A DNA stretch of 64,000 nucleotides, taken from Symsagittifera roscoffensis (taxonomy: Eukaryota; Xenacoelomorpha; Acoela; Convolutidae). The notes under the pieces were generated by a model. It did not search any database, was not told where the DNA came from, and saw nothing but the letters and a program-made list of their open reading frames with translations. The position numbers and the translations under genes were made by a program. Where the stretch lies: contig NC_087067.1 in the NCBI RefSeq assembly GCF_963678635.1, forward strand, positions 37,950,686 to 38,014,685, written 5' to 3'. Positions 35,151 to 46,669 of this stretch are shown here, piece by piece; the first letter of the stretch is position 1; the number at the start of each line of letters is the position of its first letter.

Positions 35151-35474
35151 TATTATATCGTAATCATCTGCCAAATGTACCCTAATTTTCTTTTTAATAT
35201 GGATTTTTGATGGACTTCCACTCCACCTCTACTAGATACCACCGTTAATTGACTTGAAGTTAGAGAGCCCCGCCCACTCAACTTTCAAAAAACCCTAGCT
35301 CCTCGACCTCCATTCTTGTGCCCGAAGAGCATCCCCTAAATGATCGGTAACACTGCCCGTTACACCGTTTTTGCATTTTGAAAAATTTTTGCAAAAACGA
35401 GTTCAATGAAGGTCAAAATTCTCACCATATGTAAATTAAGTTCAAAAAAACTTTTTTCGAACATCACTCGTTTG

Positions 35475-35655
35475 AGGAGGGGGTGCGTGGGGGGTTGTTG
35501 CTGGGGGAAGGGATGCTGCTTGGGGGTTTGTGCTGCTGGAGGGGGGTGCTGCTGGGGGGGGGGGGGGTTGATAGGGGAGTCATTGATGGGGGGTTGATAG
35601 CGGGTGGTTGATTGGGGGGGGGGTTGATTGGGGGAAGGGGTTGATGGGGGCTTTG
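35475..35655 (+). repeat. G-rich tract, quadruplex candidate
   Basis: About 180 bp with at least a dozen runs of four or more Gs (one of 14), separated by short TTGAT- or TGCT-type spacers. It reads as an imperfect repeat of GGGGGTTGATTGGGGG. It is unlike the AT-rich surroundings. No coding role seen. Confidence 0.7.
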
Positions 35656-36016
35656 ATTAAGTCTGTTAGTCCGTGGCGGGATTGGTTACGCCCTAGGGGG
35701 CTGAGTAGATAGTTACTAAATTCATGAAAATTAACCTCTTTGTTTGGTATCGCTGCACCACCGAGATATTGATTTTCAGCGAAACTTTTTATGCTTGCAG
35801 ATGTAAAATTTGACGGACTGGTTTTTTCAGGCAAAATAATCTGAAAATGAAACTGTAATCTGAAAAAATTAATCAAACTAATTAGTATAATATGTAATCT
35901 GAACGGCAATCGTGTGGAAAACAGCACTTAGAAATTTATTATGGAAATGGTATTCAATTTATTGAGAAGAAAAGGAGACGTTGCCTCTACTTAATGATTA
36001 TTCGTATACGCAGCCT

Positions 36017-37106
36017 GGACCTACTTAACAATCCCCTCCCCCATGTTACCTACTTAGGAATCTCCTCCCCTATAATTAAAAATTCTTTATCATCAAATTC
36101 AATTGTCAAACGGGTACAATTGATGGATATGATCACAGATATTAATAAAACAGTTGTTGTTTTTAGCATACCGGTCTCTCCACATAAACTCTTGCAAGTA
36201 CCAGTTTAACATTACGCGGCAACACCCCAACAGTTTTTTTATTTGCAGTTTTTTTTGTATTCCAATACAATTTCACATTTTTTGTGTGCACACCAGTGGT
36301 CGGCTCAACAAAACGGAGGGAATGATTGACAGTTTTGTGAATGAAACCACAATTTTTCAACTGACTGTCAGCCCGCCATTCGTCAGAGTGAATGACAGAT
36401 CCTTTTTCGACAACTGATTCGATGATAGGAAGCAAATTTTCCACGTTTCGTCGGTCCACAATCTCCATGTATTCAATCGCCGGCTTGAAACTGGTGTCAA
36501 CTATTCCAAAAACCCAAATAGGGTCGTTCGGGGCTCGTCCACGATGATGTTTAGGCATGTGAGAAAAGCAGCTATCGTCGATTTAAACGATAACATTATG
36601 CCCACCAAGCCTAATTAATTGGGTAATCCAGTTTGGAGTTTTACTTGCTTATTTGACGTCTGAATACTCCATAGATAAATAACGTAAGTCCAAAAGTAAT
36701 TTCGAAAAAGCTTTCTTTTCTAAAGGAAATTGACAACTTATGCGGGAAACATTTCGTATTTTGACATTTCCAAGAGTATTCATCCTTTGTTTTTTTTATA
36801 TTTAGTCCACAACAAATATTTTTGGCATTCTGAACACCGAGGACAACGAGGAATTAAGTTAAGTTGTTTTAAATTAAGTAGGCATAAATCAATGTCGTCC
36901 AAACAAGGCGATATTTCTTCCCTAAAGTTCATTTACGAGCTTATTTGCTAAGTGTAACAGCTGTTTCCAATTAGAACTATCTCGGTTTTAGAATTTGCTG
37001 CATTCTGATTGGCTGAAAGTCCGAATAATTTGCTGGTAAATTGATAGCTGAACCTATTTAACAATTTCCCCCCTTATGTAAAAGGGGGGAATTGTTAAGT
37101 AGGTCC
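36017..37106 (-). mobile_element. Merlin/ISXO2-type DNA transposon
   Basis: A 1,090-bp element with terminal inverted repeats GGACCTACTTAACAATCCCC (left) and the complement of GGGGGGAATTGTTAAGTAGGTCC (right). The flanks are CGCAGCCT (36009-36016) and CGCATCCT (37107-37114), an 8-bp target duplication with one mismatch, as expected for Merlin (8-9 bp). Second, weaker copies of the terminal motif lie just inside both ends (36047 and 37049-37077), so the right end folds into a hairpin. It carries a broken transposase on the minus strand. Confidence 0.85.
36163..36640 (-). pseudogene. ISXO2-like (Merlin) transposase, broken
   Basis: The minus strand encodes 'RLGGHNVIV', a TAA, then 'IDDSCFSHMPKHHRGR' (first catalytic Asp). 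It continues with IWVFGIVD, SVIHSDEWRADSQL (second Asp), 'KTVNHSLRFVEPTTGVHTKNV' and W. This is the order of the ISXO2-like DDE domain found in IS1595 bacterial elements and eukaryotic Merlin transposons. The TAA sits where the family usually has Glu or a similar residue before the I-D-[ED]-S motif. The third acidic residue before the final Trp is Lys. The enzyme excises and inserts the element; this copy cannot. Confidence 0.8.
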
Positions 37107-37449
37107 CGCATCCTAACGGCAGAAGCAGAAATTGTCCAAATACAAGAAAGCGTTCAGCTCAGCTTGCTTTTATTCGTTGCTTGTGCTAAATGTAACCAAA
37201 AAAAATTACAGTTTTTGCGTAGTGCTGTTTGTGTCTGTTCGATCAAGATCTGCAAATAATTGATTCAAGTATTATCAAGTCTGAGTCACGTATACTCATG
37301 TTGAGTCAAAGTATGCTCAGCTACACTGCAAAAAAAAAGAAATTATTTCATATCTGATCCAGAATGTTTCATATATTAGCAGACCAGATGACTGCTGAGG
37401 CATCTATTTTGCAAGATCAAAGTAGTGAGCAAGCTCAATACGCGAATAG

Positions 37450-37975
37450 CAAGACTGCTCGTATATCAGGGCAAAGCCCTCAATGTTTCGTTTCAACTGC
37501 CCCTTAATCCATATCAATTAATTTTTTGGGAAAAGAATGTGAAAAACTATTGATTTTGGACAATAACAAAGATCAAGCACAAAAGTTCAAGTTGAAAAGT
37601 TAATACGACCGATTAGCTAAAGTAGCTTCACATCAATTTGGAACAAGTTTTTTGTGCGGGATAATTAGTCACGCATAAATAGTTCGCGTTACACCTGCAT
37701 GAACTTTGTAAAAAATGATCGGAGGTAAAATAATTTTTTAAATTTATTTTCAGGGAGTCGATATCCTCAATGGGTTAAAAAATGTTGATTTAAAACTATC
37801 ATTTTGATTGCCGAAAATTTACCGAGTAAAAAACCACCCCAAGAAAAAAATTATAAATATATAAAAAAAAATTCAAAAATGGCTACTTAGAAATTCGGAA
37901 TTTGACTGAAAAAAAAACCATCCCGAGCACAAATATTCCGACATTTTCTTCGAAAATACTCGGAACAAAAATCAA
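37450..37975 (-). repeat. Dispersed repeat family B, copy 3 (inverted)
   Basis: Begins CAAGACTGCTCGTATATCAGGG and ends CCCGAGCACAAATATTCCG..CGGAACAAAAA, in the same orientation as the copies at 47311 and 47950. The middle part is diverged or replaced. Confidence 0.55.
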
Positions 37976-38767
37976 CAAATATCGGGAAAAAAAGCAGCTC
38001 AAACATAAGTTGAATAATTTTAGAGTCCTCGTTATCTTAGAACCGTTTTGGCATTTCTCGTTTTCGAGAAAGAGCCTAAAAATCCTAAAAATAGCTGAGA
38101 AAAAATTAAATTTGTGTTAAGTTTTGAACATGTATTCGAAACAAAATGCAAAGCAAACGTAGAAATAATTGGCTCCCATTTTTGCCATTTTTCTTCTTCA
38201 TTGACTACACATCTTTATTTTTGAACCTAACGTGCACGCTAAATTTGCTTACTATAGATTAGACAATTTTTTTCTCAGTTGAGCCGTTACCCAGGAGGTA
38301 AAAAACAATTTCACGCATGAGGGATTTATAATAGATTGCATAAATAGAAATAAGTCAGACGAAAAAACATTTTCAACGCGTAAGGAGGCAACGCCTTTTT
38401 CATGAAAAAGAGCAAAATATTCAAAACTTACAAAAAACATGCTGCTAAACTTCGCACTAGGGGCTCGAGAATTAATTTTTCCCTCGTGCGGTCAAAAAAA
38501 CTTGACTTCACATACCATCAGACAATACCGTATAGGTTGACCAACCTCTTAGACCAACGAGGTTGTAGATAGATAGCTTTTACGTGAATGTCGCACATTC
38601 GGCGCATCGCACATTTGACCTTAACACCCCTAATGCTTCTCAAAAAAATATTGACTTAGTTCACATACCATCAGACAGTTTCTTAGGTTGACCAATCTCT
38701 TACGAGGATTGTAGATGGCCTCTTCCTGATTGAGGCAATTCGGCCCATCGCAAATTTGACCCTGACC

Positions 38768-39096
38768 CAGGGGCGCATCTAGGGTTTTCTCGAGGGGGAG
38801 GGGGCGGATTTTCAAAAAACTTTTTTGTAGGCCAATCAAATTGATTTTTCGAGCTCTGCCAAAGCACTAAGTTTTGGCCAAATTTTCTGCGCAGCAGGCA
38901 AAATTTGGACAAAACATGCCAAAAAATGCGTTTTGAGGCACTTGTTGGAAAATTTTGACCAAGTAATCGCGTTTTTTTTTCGGCGCGAGCTCCCCCTAAA
39001 ACTTAAAATATATTGGCGCCAAAGGGTCCGTCGGCAGGGGGTCGAATCCCTGAAAGTCAAGCGTCCCCCTGCCCCCCCCCCCCCAACCCGCCCCTG
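38768..39096 (+). mobile_element. hAT-like MITE with perfect 8-bp target duplication
   Basis: A 329-bp element beginning CAGGGGCGCATCTAGGG and ending in CGCCCCTG, flanked on both sides by CCCTGACC (38760-38767 and 39097-39104). The internal order of blocks matches the copies at 704 and 57561. Non-coding. Confidence 0.8.
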
Positions 39097-39680
39097 CCCT
39101 GACCCCTTAAATTTTTGTCAAAGAAAATCTCGCTTTGATTGGTGAAAGAACTGTTTCAGAGGAGAAACACGCACTTAAAATCAAATGAAGCGAAATGAGT
39201 GAGAAGCGAAACGTATGATTTTTTGTAGCAAGTCTGTCTTATGGCCATAGTTTTTTTATTACTATGCCTAATCTTTTATCAACCAAAAAACGAACTGAAT
39301 TGTTCAAAACCTGTTTTTTCAACATGAATCGAAAATGATAATGAAGAAAATTAACAGCAATAGATTAGGCAATAAAAGCGGAGCCTTTTAACCAAAGCTT
39401 TTCGGTCTTTCGAGGTTTTTGGTTGCACGCTGAACTTGACAATAAGGCAAACAGTAATGAGCAAAGGTATCAGTTATTCCATATTTTAATTGTTCAGCTA
39501 ATTGAGTAACTGATCCCCCTTTAAACTACAACAAAGATGACTTTTTCGTTTCTAATCTTAAGCATTTCCCTAATAGTTTCCCTTTAGACAGGATCTTTGA
39601 TCTATTTGCCTTCAAAATCATACTATTAAACTAAAGAGCCAAAGCAGCGCCAATACCCTCTTTATAACACCCAAGGGTAA

Positions 39681-39686
39681 TATAAG
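39681..39686 (+). promoter_or_regulatory. Putative TATA box of the signal-peptide gene
   Basis: TATAAG, 47 bp before the ATG at 39728, leaving room for a start site near 39710. A second TATAA lies at 39662. The spacing fits a short 5' leader. Confidence 0.4.
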
Positions 39687-39727
39687 CGCATTTTTCACAT
39701 CAATTAGTAGACAGTGTTTGCTGAAAA

Positions 39728-40089
39728 ATGTTCAAATTTCTACTTATTTTTTTATCAGTAATAACTTTGTGCTTAACAAGTATTCTCAATTTTAAAGAGC
39801 GAACTTCAGCTAAATTTGGTTTGGGCTGGGGAAAAAATCAAGATTATGAAGCTGCGAACCAAGAATTACTTCTCAATTCTTTTAACAAAATTCAATACAA
39901 TGCTTTGAATTCACCCGATGACTCGCAGCGAAACTTGCCGAAGTTCTACAGAGGGGCGACTGGAGGTTTCAGTGTGGACAAGAACTGGTTTTTGTTTCTT
40001 CTGGGTCAACACCTGAGCTCGCCTATTTCAAAAAAATCAGATGATTCTTCAAAAATTCATTCCAGATCATACACAAACGAACAGAAATG
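39728..40089 (+). CDS. First coding exon of a putative secreted protein
   Basis: Starts ATG after a TATA-like element. The first 18 residues (MFKFLLIFLSVITLCLTS) form a clear signal peptide. The rest is polar, with 'KFGLGWGK' and GATGGFSVDKNWFLFLLG. The frame could run on to 40201, but a consensus donor (ATC|GTAAGTATA) lies at 40090, after which the composition becomes lysine-rich and intron-like. So I end the exon at 40089 (phase 0). No cysteine is in this exon. The product is probably extracellular, and no family was recognised. Possible continuations lie at 42407 and 42811, both of which start in phase 0. Confidence 0.5.
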
Positions 40090-42810
40090 GATCGTAAGTA
40101 TAAGGTTGACAGTAAAAAAAAAGAATCATATCATTTGGTTGACAAAGATGGTAAAAAAGAGGTGCTACAGTAAAAAAATGTTTATTTCTTTATTCGGTTG
40201 ATCAAGATGATAAAAAACCTGGAGCACAAAACTTGTTCCGATAGTGTTCAGCGCGTTTGATCACCCCCTCCTTCTCATACGGAACATTCACATTCAATTA
40301 AAACCCAATTGTTTTCATGGTGTAAGCAATACTCGAAAAATTAAAAAAGAATCACCCAAGGAGCACGAGCTTAAGCCAGTGCAGAATCTGAAAATAGCTA
40401 GTTCAACAAAATGAGGCGTCTCTGAAATTTTTTTAATATGAGTTATCTTATCTAGAATTAAAGGGTTATTTACCAGTTATTTGGGAAAGTATGAAATTAC
40501 AACAATTCTTAGGCATTCCAAAAGCAGCCAAAAACAATGTTTGTTTCTTGAGTATAATCAAGACTGTAAAAACATGTTTGGGTTTGGAGGCTTAAGCCAA
40601 TAGTCTGTTTAGACAAAAAAGAATGGTTTCATTTTCCGTTCCAAAAATTTTAGATTCGTATAATCGTGTAACGCTTCAGTTTTTCGACTGTTAATAGTTG
40701 TAAATTTGAAACTTTTCAAAGCTGATGATCTTTTTTTGCTGCAGTTGTGATATATTTATTTAAACATTTCAATACGTTGTAAAATTGTTCGTAATTGATT
40801 TGCTGCCTTTATTCGTAACTGCCGCAAAAGAAATTTCACCCAACCACAAATTACTGTAGATATGAGAAAATTTCAGTGCTAAGATTTCTCCACACTATCT
40901 GACTTTACTTATAAGTTGAAACTAATACAACAAAAATTCATCTTATTTTGCTTTTTGCTTTGGAGAGTTTGTTGCAATCGGGAGAAAGTTAAAGAGGTAA
41001 AAGGAATTTCCTCTTCATTGACAATTAACAGAAATGAAGTTTTCAAAAATGAGCTAGGTGAGCAAAGGGGCTAAGCCAATAGCATGTGTGCCTATTAGCA
41101 TGCGCTTTTTGCTTAAACTGGATGTGCTTTTAAGAGAAAAAAGAATAAGTGTAAATTTTCAAATAACTTCGACAACCACACGGTTTATCAGTGGGGGTAA
41201 AGTTTCACTTCTGCCTTATTAAAATTTTTGCTAAGTGCACGCTGTTTAAAATTTGAGCAAGTTTGAGCAAACAAAACGTGAAATAGAAAATCCTCAAACA
41301 ACATTATTTTACATGTGCATGTTAATCGACACACCAGCTAATAGACCGGTACCCGGTGAGCAATGTATTCAGCGACTCAAAAGACTCAAAGCGACTTCAA
41401 ATCAGCTTAAAATACCCAAATTCAAAAACCGAATTCGGTCATGCTTTTGCCCAATTTCAAACAAAAAATTGCTATCATCTAGATGTTACATTCAATCAAA
41501 CTTTTTAGGAAAATTGATTTTAGTTTTTAAATTTTTGTCAGAAGAGTCTTAAATGTAATGTATCAAAATCATCAAATATATGACAACTGGCTTTGCGGCT
41601 TTTCATCAAAATGTAACCTAATATATTTCATCAAGTTTCAGTATAGAATTGCCATAGAATCGTATAGAATCGAAATATAATATAATCAAAAACTAATTTT
41701 CGTTTTACTTAAGAAAACTTATACACAACGCAGATCAAATTTATAGTTTATAAAATTTTTCGGCTAGGATAAATAATAAATTTGATAAAGATTGATCCAA
41801 CACACTTTTTTTTCTAGCAGCTTAGGCTTCTTTGCAGAGACTTTTGGCCTTTTTTGAGACTATTTTTAAAATGATTTTTTACTCATGCAATGACTCGATT
41901 TTTTAATCAAATTATTTAAAACAATTGTTGCCTCATATTGTGCTTGATGCTTCAAAAACTCAATGACAAAATTATTGATTGAAAGTAGTTTTTCTAAGTT
42001 TAAGTTAACCATTTCAGAAAAAATATATATTTTTTGAAGAAAAAAAACTGTTTGAATAATTTGTAACACTTAAACATGGTCGTGCTAATTAAGAAGAGCT
42101 GTCAATTTTTATTGAAAAAATTAATTTGCCAAACTAAACGTTTCGTGGAACTCTCAGGGTCGCTAATTGATGAAACCTTGGGTAGTTTTTTCCAGAAGCA
42201 ATCAAAAGCAATTTAATTTCATTTTTAGCTTTTTTGCATGTCGGTTTTTTGTAGGTAGGACCACAAAACTTGATGAACCACATCTAGTTCAATTCATTAA
42301 CTTCCCAGGTTCAGTCATATTGAAAATATTGCCAAAGTGTTAAAGATTCTTGAAGATTTATCAAAGATAGCAAAGGAAAGTTAAAATAACTCCGGCTTTT
42401 TCCAAGGTACCTAAGTGTCTAAGCTGCATGAATACCACCTCAAAAGCATGTACGATTGCTCCGGCAGCTCAACAGAGGAATTTGTTTTTTCGTGCAATCT
42501 TCAAAGATATCAAAGAAAAGTTCCTTATTTTCTTTCGAAAAAAAACCATAGCAAATTAATGAGCAAACACTTAGTCAAGCTTCTCCTAAACTACATTAAG
42601 ATACCAAAACAAAGTAAACTTCAGAGACAATTATTTTAGAATAATTTTAAGATTAATTTTTTTTAAGATTTAACCAAGATTCTTCAAGATTTTTGAAAGA
42701 TATCTAAGATTGATGGACTTGGGTTCTTACTGAAAAAATACCGTAATCCGCAATTTGAGAACTTTTTTTCTCAATATTATTTCAATTCCTTCCTTTCTTT
42801 CCTTAATCAG
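40090..42810. other. Putative intron; no confident exon
   Basis: AT-rich. One stretch at 42407-42562 begins after an acceptor-like CTTTTTCCAAG and reads, in phase 0, a cysteine-containing segment (PKCLSCMNTTSKACTIAP) before a stop. It could be an alternative exon of the putative secreted protein. Nothing else was recognised. Confidence 0.3.
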
Positions 42811-42967
42811 CGTGGTTGGAACATCTTTAACTCGTGCACAGCGACCGGTTATCCTTGTTCCTACTTGAATGAACTTATTTGCACTAAATTACATTTATCA
42901 TTGCTTTCAACGCTCATACGGCACTTATTGAGGCAAGATAATTTTTCACATATGTGTCCGATTAAAG
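42811..42967 (+). CDS. Possible second exon of the putative secreted protein
   Basis: 157 nt, open in the phase (0) left by the exon at 39728-40089, after a pyrimidine-rich acceptor (CCTTTCTTTCCTTAATCAG). It encodes four cysteines in a 'SCTATGYPCSYLNELIC' and 'NFSHMCPIK' arrangement with a leucine-rich helix between them. The end fits a GC-AG donor (AAAG|GCAAGT). If not spliced there, the frame ends 16 codons later (TGA at 43001). The Cys-Pro ending loosely recalls ML/DUF1091-type secreted domains, but this is only a pattern resemblance. Confidence 0.35.
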
Positions 42968-43041
42968 GCAAGTTTTTCTCTTTGTTATTTGATAATGCTT
43001 TGTGAGGGTGAGGTGAAACTTCTACATTTTCTTTTACACAG

Positions 43042-43110
43042 TATTCTTTTCAACAAGACAAGACATTGAGACCAGTTAAAGAGAGCCAGACAATCCGAGA
43101 ACTTTTCCTG
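43042..43110 (+). CDS. Possible short exon, 23 codons
   Basis: A good acceptor (ACATTTTCTTTTACACAG) and donor (CTG|GTATGTGCC) bound exactly 69 nt, open in one phase (YSFQQDKTLRPVKESQTIRE). With the phase left by the GC donor at 42967, however, it would hit a stop after 12 codons. So the three candidate exons do not form one clean model. Confidence 0.25.
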
Positions 43111-46100
43111 GTATGTGCCCTTTTGGCTTCTTTTTCAGTCTCGTCAAAGTATCTTACATACCTTTTTGCCTAGATTTTCCCTGTTCACTGAATTCTAAAC
43201 AAAAGATCAATAACTAAATTAAACTTAGACTTTTGATGTTTCTTCTAGATCAGCAAAACTTTCAAGGAGATAGAACATGTAAAATTCAGAGATGAGTCTT
43301 TCTCTCAGTCGCTCCAAATTTCAATTCATTTTGATTAGTTCTGATTGATTCAAAATTGGTTCAAAGTTCTGATTTGATTCTGCTTTGATATTGAGTTTGA
43401 AGCGTGTTACAATCAATTTGTTTCGGCTCAACTCATTTTTAGCTTAAGTTATTACAAAATCAAGGTCAAGTTATCACAAAATCATTTACGCCGAAATTGA
43501 AATTTCGGCCTAAGTGATGTTCGCAAAGAGCTGAAGTTCTTACCTGTTTTTCACGTAGTGTGCAAAAAAAATAGTTTCTGATGCAAAATTTTAGCAGTAT
43601 TTGTTGTCTGCAGAAACTATTTGTTTTTTTTTGGATTTTTAACGGTTCAAATAATTTTGCATCATAGCTATTTGATTCGGTTTTATTGTTAACTTCCAAG
43701 TCAAACTGAGAGAAGAAAAACTAATTTTTCGAAAGTATAAAAAAACGGTAGCGAAATCTTTTCAGGAAAATAGGATTATAAGAAACTGTACGAAATGTGT
43801 ATAGTCCTTAGCCATGGCCAAGAATAGTTGTCAATTTTGATTACTTCACAATTAGAATGTTTTTTTTTGTGCCAAACCAATTTAAAAGATCTCAAAATTT
43901 TCATTCTTTTGTATATACAGTGACATCAAAAACATCATTAAAAAGAAATCCGCGCCAATTATAAAACATAAGCTTTTAGATACATAGTATGCTGTTTCTA
44001 CTTTTCGACAAATTAGTCTAAGAAGTTTTCCAAACAATGTAGTATTTGTTTAATAAAGCTTAAGCGTAAAAATAAAGCGTATTTTGGCACCACAGAAACC
44101 TCATGAAAATGGCAAAAAGTCGTAAAACGCTTGCCCAAAAAAATTTTCAGTGCCTCAAAACCAGATGTTTAATTTTCAGTATAATTTAGTTAACGTTCCG
44201 ACCTTCAATCGGAATTTTCTGTTCTTTGGTATATTTCATCTGTTTTTGAAAATATTGCCTATTGCTTGAAAACGTTTTTCGTTTAGCAAATTTTTGCAAG
44301 ATATAACTGCGATTGGAATAACTAAGCTAACAGTATAATAACTCTATCTTTTTGTTTTGTCGGTCATCAAAACTAACGAAGAACTTGGAAACAGGTGTCT
44401 AGGAGATCTGTCTGTAAACCAATGTATCAGTTAACCAAAAACGGGTAGACCAGAGCAGTAAACCAAAATAACATGATTCAGTTGCATAATCACCAGAATA
44501 GAAAACTGAATTTATTGCTTTAGTTAGAGAAAAATAATTATGTAAATCTTAGATTCCGCAAAAGATCCAATGATTACGTAATTCGTTATCTAGTAATTTA
44601 CTGGCACAATTACTGAACGCATTCCGGGGTTTATTTTCCATTAAAAAAATCAGACACTTCAACTAAACATTAGTTGGATTTTATACTTTCGTCACTCTCA
44701 AAGCAAACCAAAGAACTATGGCGTAGTGTCAATTCTTTTAAATGTTTTTTCAGTCAATTTTGACTTGCTAAAGGAAAATTTGTACAGGTTCAAGTTTCAA
44801 GAGTGGTAACCGGTAATAAAAATTTTTCCTGTTAAAAACTTTCTTACACAGAGGCGAATCTGAGCTTAGCAACACTTGCGATACAGCAAGTATAGGATTA
44901 AACACAGAGGTGAAGCTTCGCTTTGCAAACACTAGTAAAAACAAGATAAAAAGCAGCTTTTAAGTGCAATAAGAAAAAGTAGAAATAAGCCTCGAATTAG
45001 TAAAAACTCGGCTACGCCTCTGCGACCTACAGCGACTAGCAAATACGAGTCTCAGGCACTAACCACTTAGCTACGTACGCTTAATAAATCGCAAACACTA
45101 GCCACAAATAAAACAAAGAATAGGTGCTACAAAACTTCTAATGCTACAGATCGTGATTATAGCAAAAGTGCAACCAAATGAGCACTTGAGCACTTTTATT
45201 TGCGAGTTAGGTTAGGAAAAGAACGTTTGTACTTATACACTACTCTGCACACACAACAAGTGCAAACAGCAAGGCACTCAAGAGCTACCAAAGAAGACTT
45301 CGAATTTTTTAACCGTAGAAACAACTAGAAAAACAAAAAATGAAAATCATTTTTTTATGTTTAAACTTATTAAAATTTTTTCAAAGAGTTTTGAGTGGAG
45401 TTGATTTTGAGCTTTTGAACAATTAAATTTGAAGTAGATTCTTAACGATTTCTTAAATAATATCAAAAGTTTGAGGGAATTAAAATATAAGGTATATAAA
45501 CCAAGAGAATTCAAGCCGACAACCAATTAACTAGAAATCAACCAAAAATGTTATTGAAAATTAAACATGTACTACCCAAATACTATCCACGAAAGCCATA
45601 AAAATACTGAACTTAAGTTGGTATACATAATTTAGAAACTAAACCGAGAGCTAAATCGAAAGCCGCAAAATCATGAGCGAAAAAGTAATAACGATGTTCT
45701 GTAACTATACATAAAACAATCTATCAAGCTGAATGAAGATAACTTTGAAGAACAAAAACACGCCAAGGCAGTAGCATGCAAAATTAGCATCGGAACAAAA
45801 CTTATCAAACGGAAACAAAACAAAAAAAAACTCAGCAGAAGCCCTTCATGCTGAAAAAATCCAATTCTTTATTTAAAAAAAGTGTCAGACCCACTTTTCC
45901 TCAGAATTAACACGCACACAATTTTTTTTATCAGTCTTTAGACGATGCGTTTATGGGTCACTAAGTAGATAAAAAATAAGTCAAAGCCGATTAAATCAAC
46001 AAAGAAGACAAAAAAGATTCAAAAAATGAAAATTACAACCAATGTAAAAAGCAAATTTCAATTGAGCCGAATTTTTAGAATGCTTTGACCTCTAAAACAA

Positions 46101-46228
46101 CTAACTGACTCTTTTGCACCAAAAATAAACGATTTTTAGATCTGACAGCTAAGCCGACAAAACATAAGTAATTATATAATAGGCCGAGATTTTTCTAGAA
46201 CCGGTCTTTTACCGTTTGAAAAAAAACA
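43111..46228. other. No gene recognised
   Basis: AT-rich. A tRNA-like fragment lies at about 45003-45075. A short repeated phrase (GAGGCGAATC..GCTT followed by CACTTGCGATACA) at 44855 recurs at 48820. No motif-bearing open frame. Confidence 0.45.
45003..45078 (-). repeat. tRNA-like fragment
   Basis: On the minus strand a good A-box-like GTAGCTAAGTGGTTAGTGCC is followed by a degenerate B box (TAGGTCGCAGAGGC) and five Ts. It is better in the 5' half than in the 3' half. Likely SINE-derived. Confidence 0.3.
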
Positions 46229-46302
46229 GGTGTTGGTCGGATTTGAACCTAGAACCTTTGCCTAACCAGGCGTTTTCGTTACCTCCAGGCTAAGTGTACA
46301 GG
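46229..46302 (-). repeat. tRNA-like fragment with perfect B box
   Basis: On the minus strand: A-box-like TTAGCCTGGAGGTAACG, then the perfect B box GGTTCAAATCC, ending CAACACCTG followed by eight Ts. The CTG plus T8 ending is shared with the fragment at 15213. The acceptor stem does not pair, so I call it SINE-like or a tRNA pseudogene. Confidence 0.4.
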
Positions 46303-46669
46303 AGACAATAAAAAATTGAATTCGCTATGAGCCAATGTACCACCAGGACTCATATTTACGGGCAGAAGTCTAGTACCCAATTGCAATACCCTCGCTTTTC
46401 TTAAGGGTTAAAATCTAAAAAAATATATGAGTATTTTCTTAAGGGTAACAATCTAAAATTTTTTCTTTGTCTTTTTGGTGATAAAATTTTGCTATTTTTA
46501 AGTGTAAATTTTTCATCTGTTTCAATGTTTTTTTTTTCAAGAAAATACCGAAACTTAGAAACAGGAAAAAACTTTTTTGAATTGCTGTTTTTTTATATGT
46601 AAAAATTTTTTTGTTTCAATTTTAAATCATTTTCTTATTAGAGTGTAGCCGAGACATTTTTTCAACATG

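Larger units (their letters stand above)
37115..39727. other. No gene seen; repeats
   Basis: Between the Merlin element and the signal-peptide exon at 39728 there is a family B copy (37450-37975), a hAT-like MITE (38768-39096) and a short direct duplication ('ATACCATCAGACA' at 38513 and 38665, with similar sequence after each). Nothing coding was recognised. Confidence 0.45.

Noticed and set aside
39728-40201. Single-exon 157-codon version of the signal-peptide gene
   Set aside because: A consensus GTAAGTATA donor at 40090 and the abrupt lysine-rich composition after it favour an exon ending at 40089.
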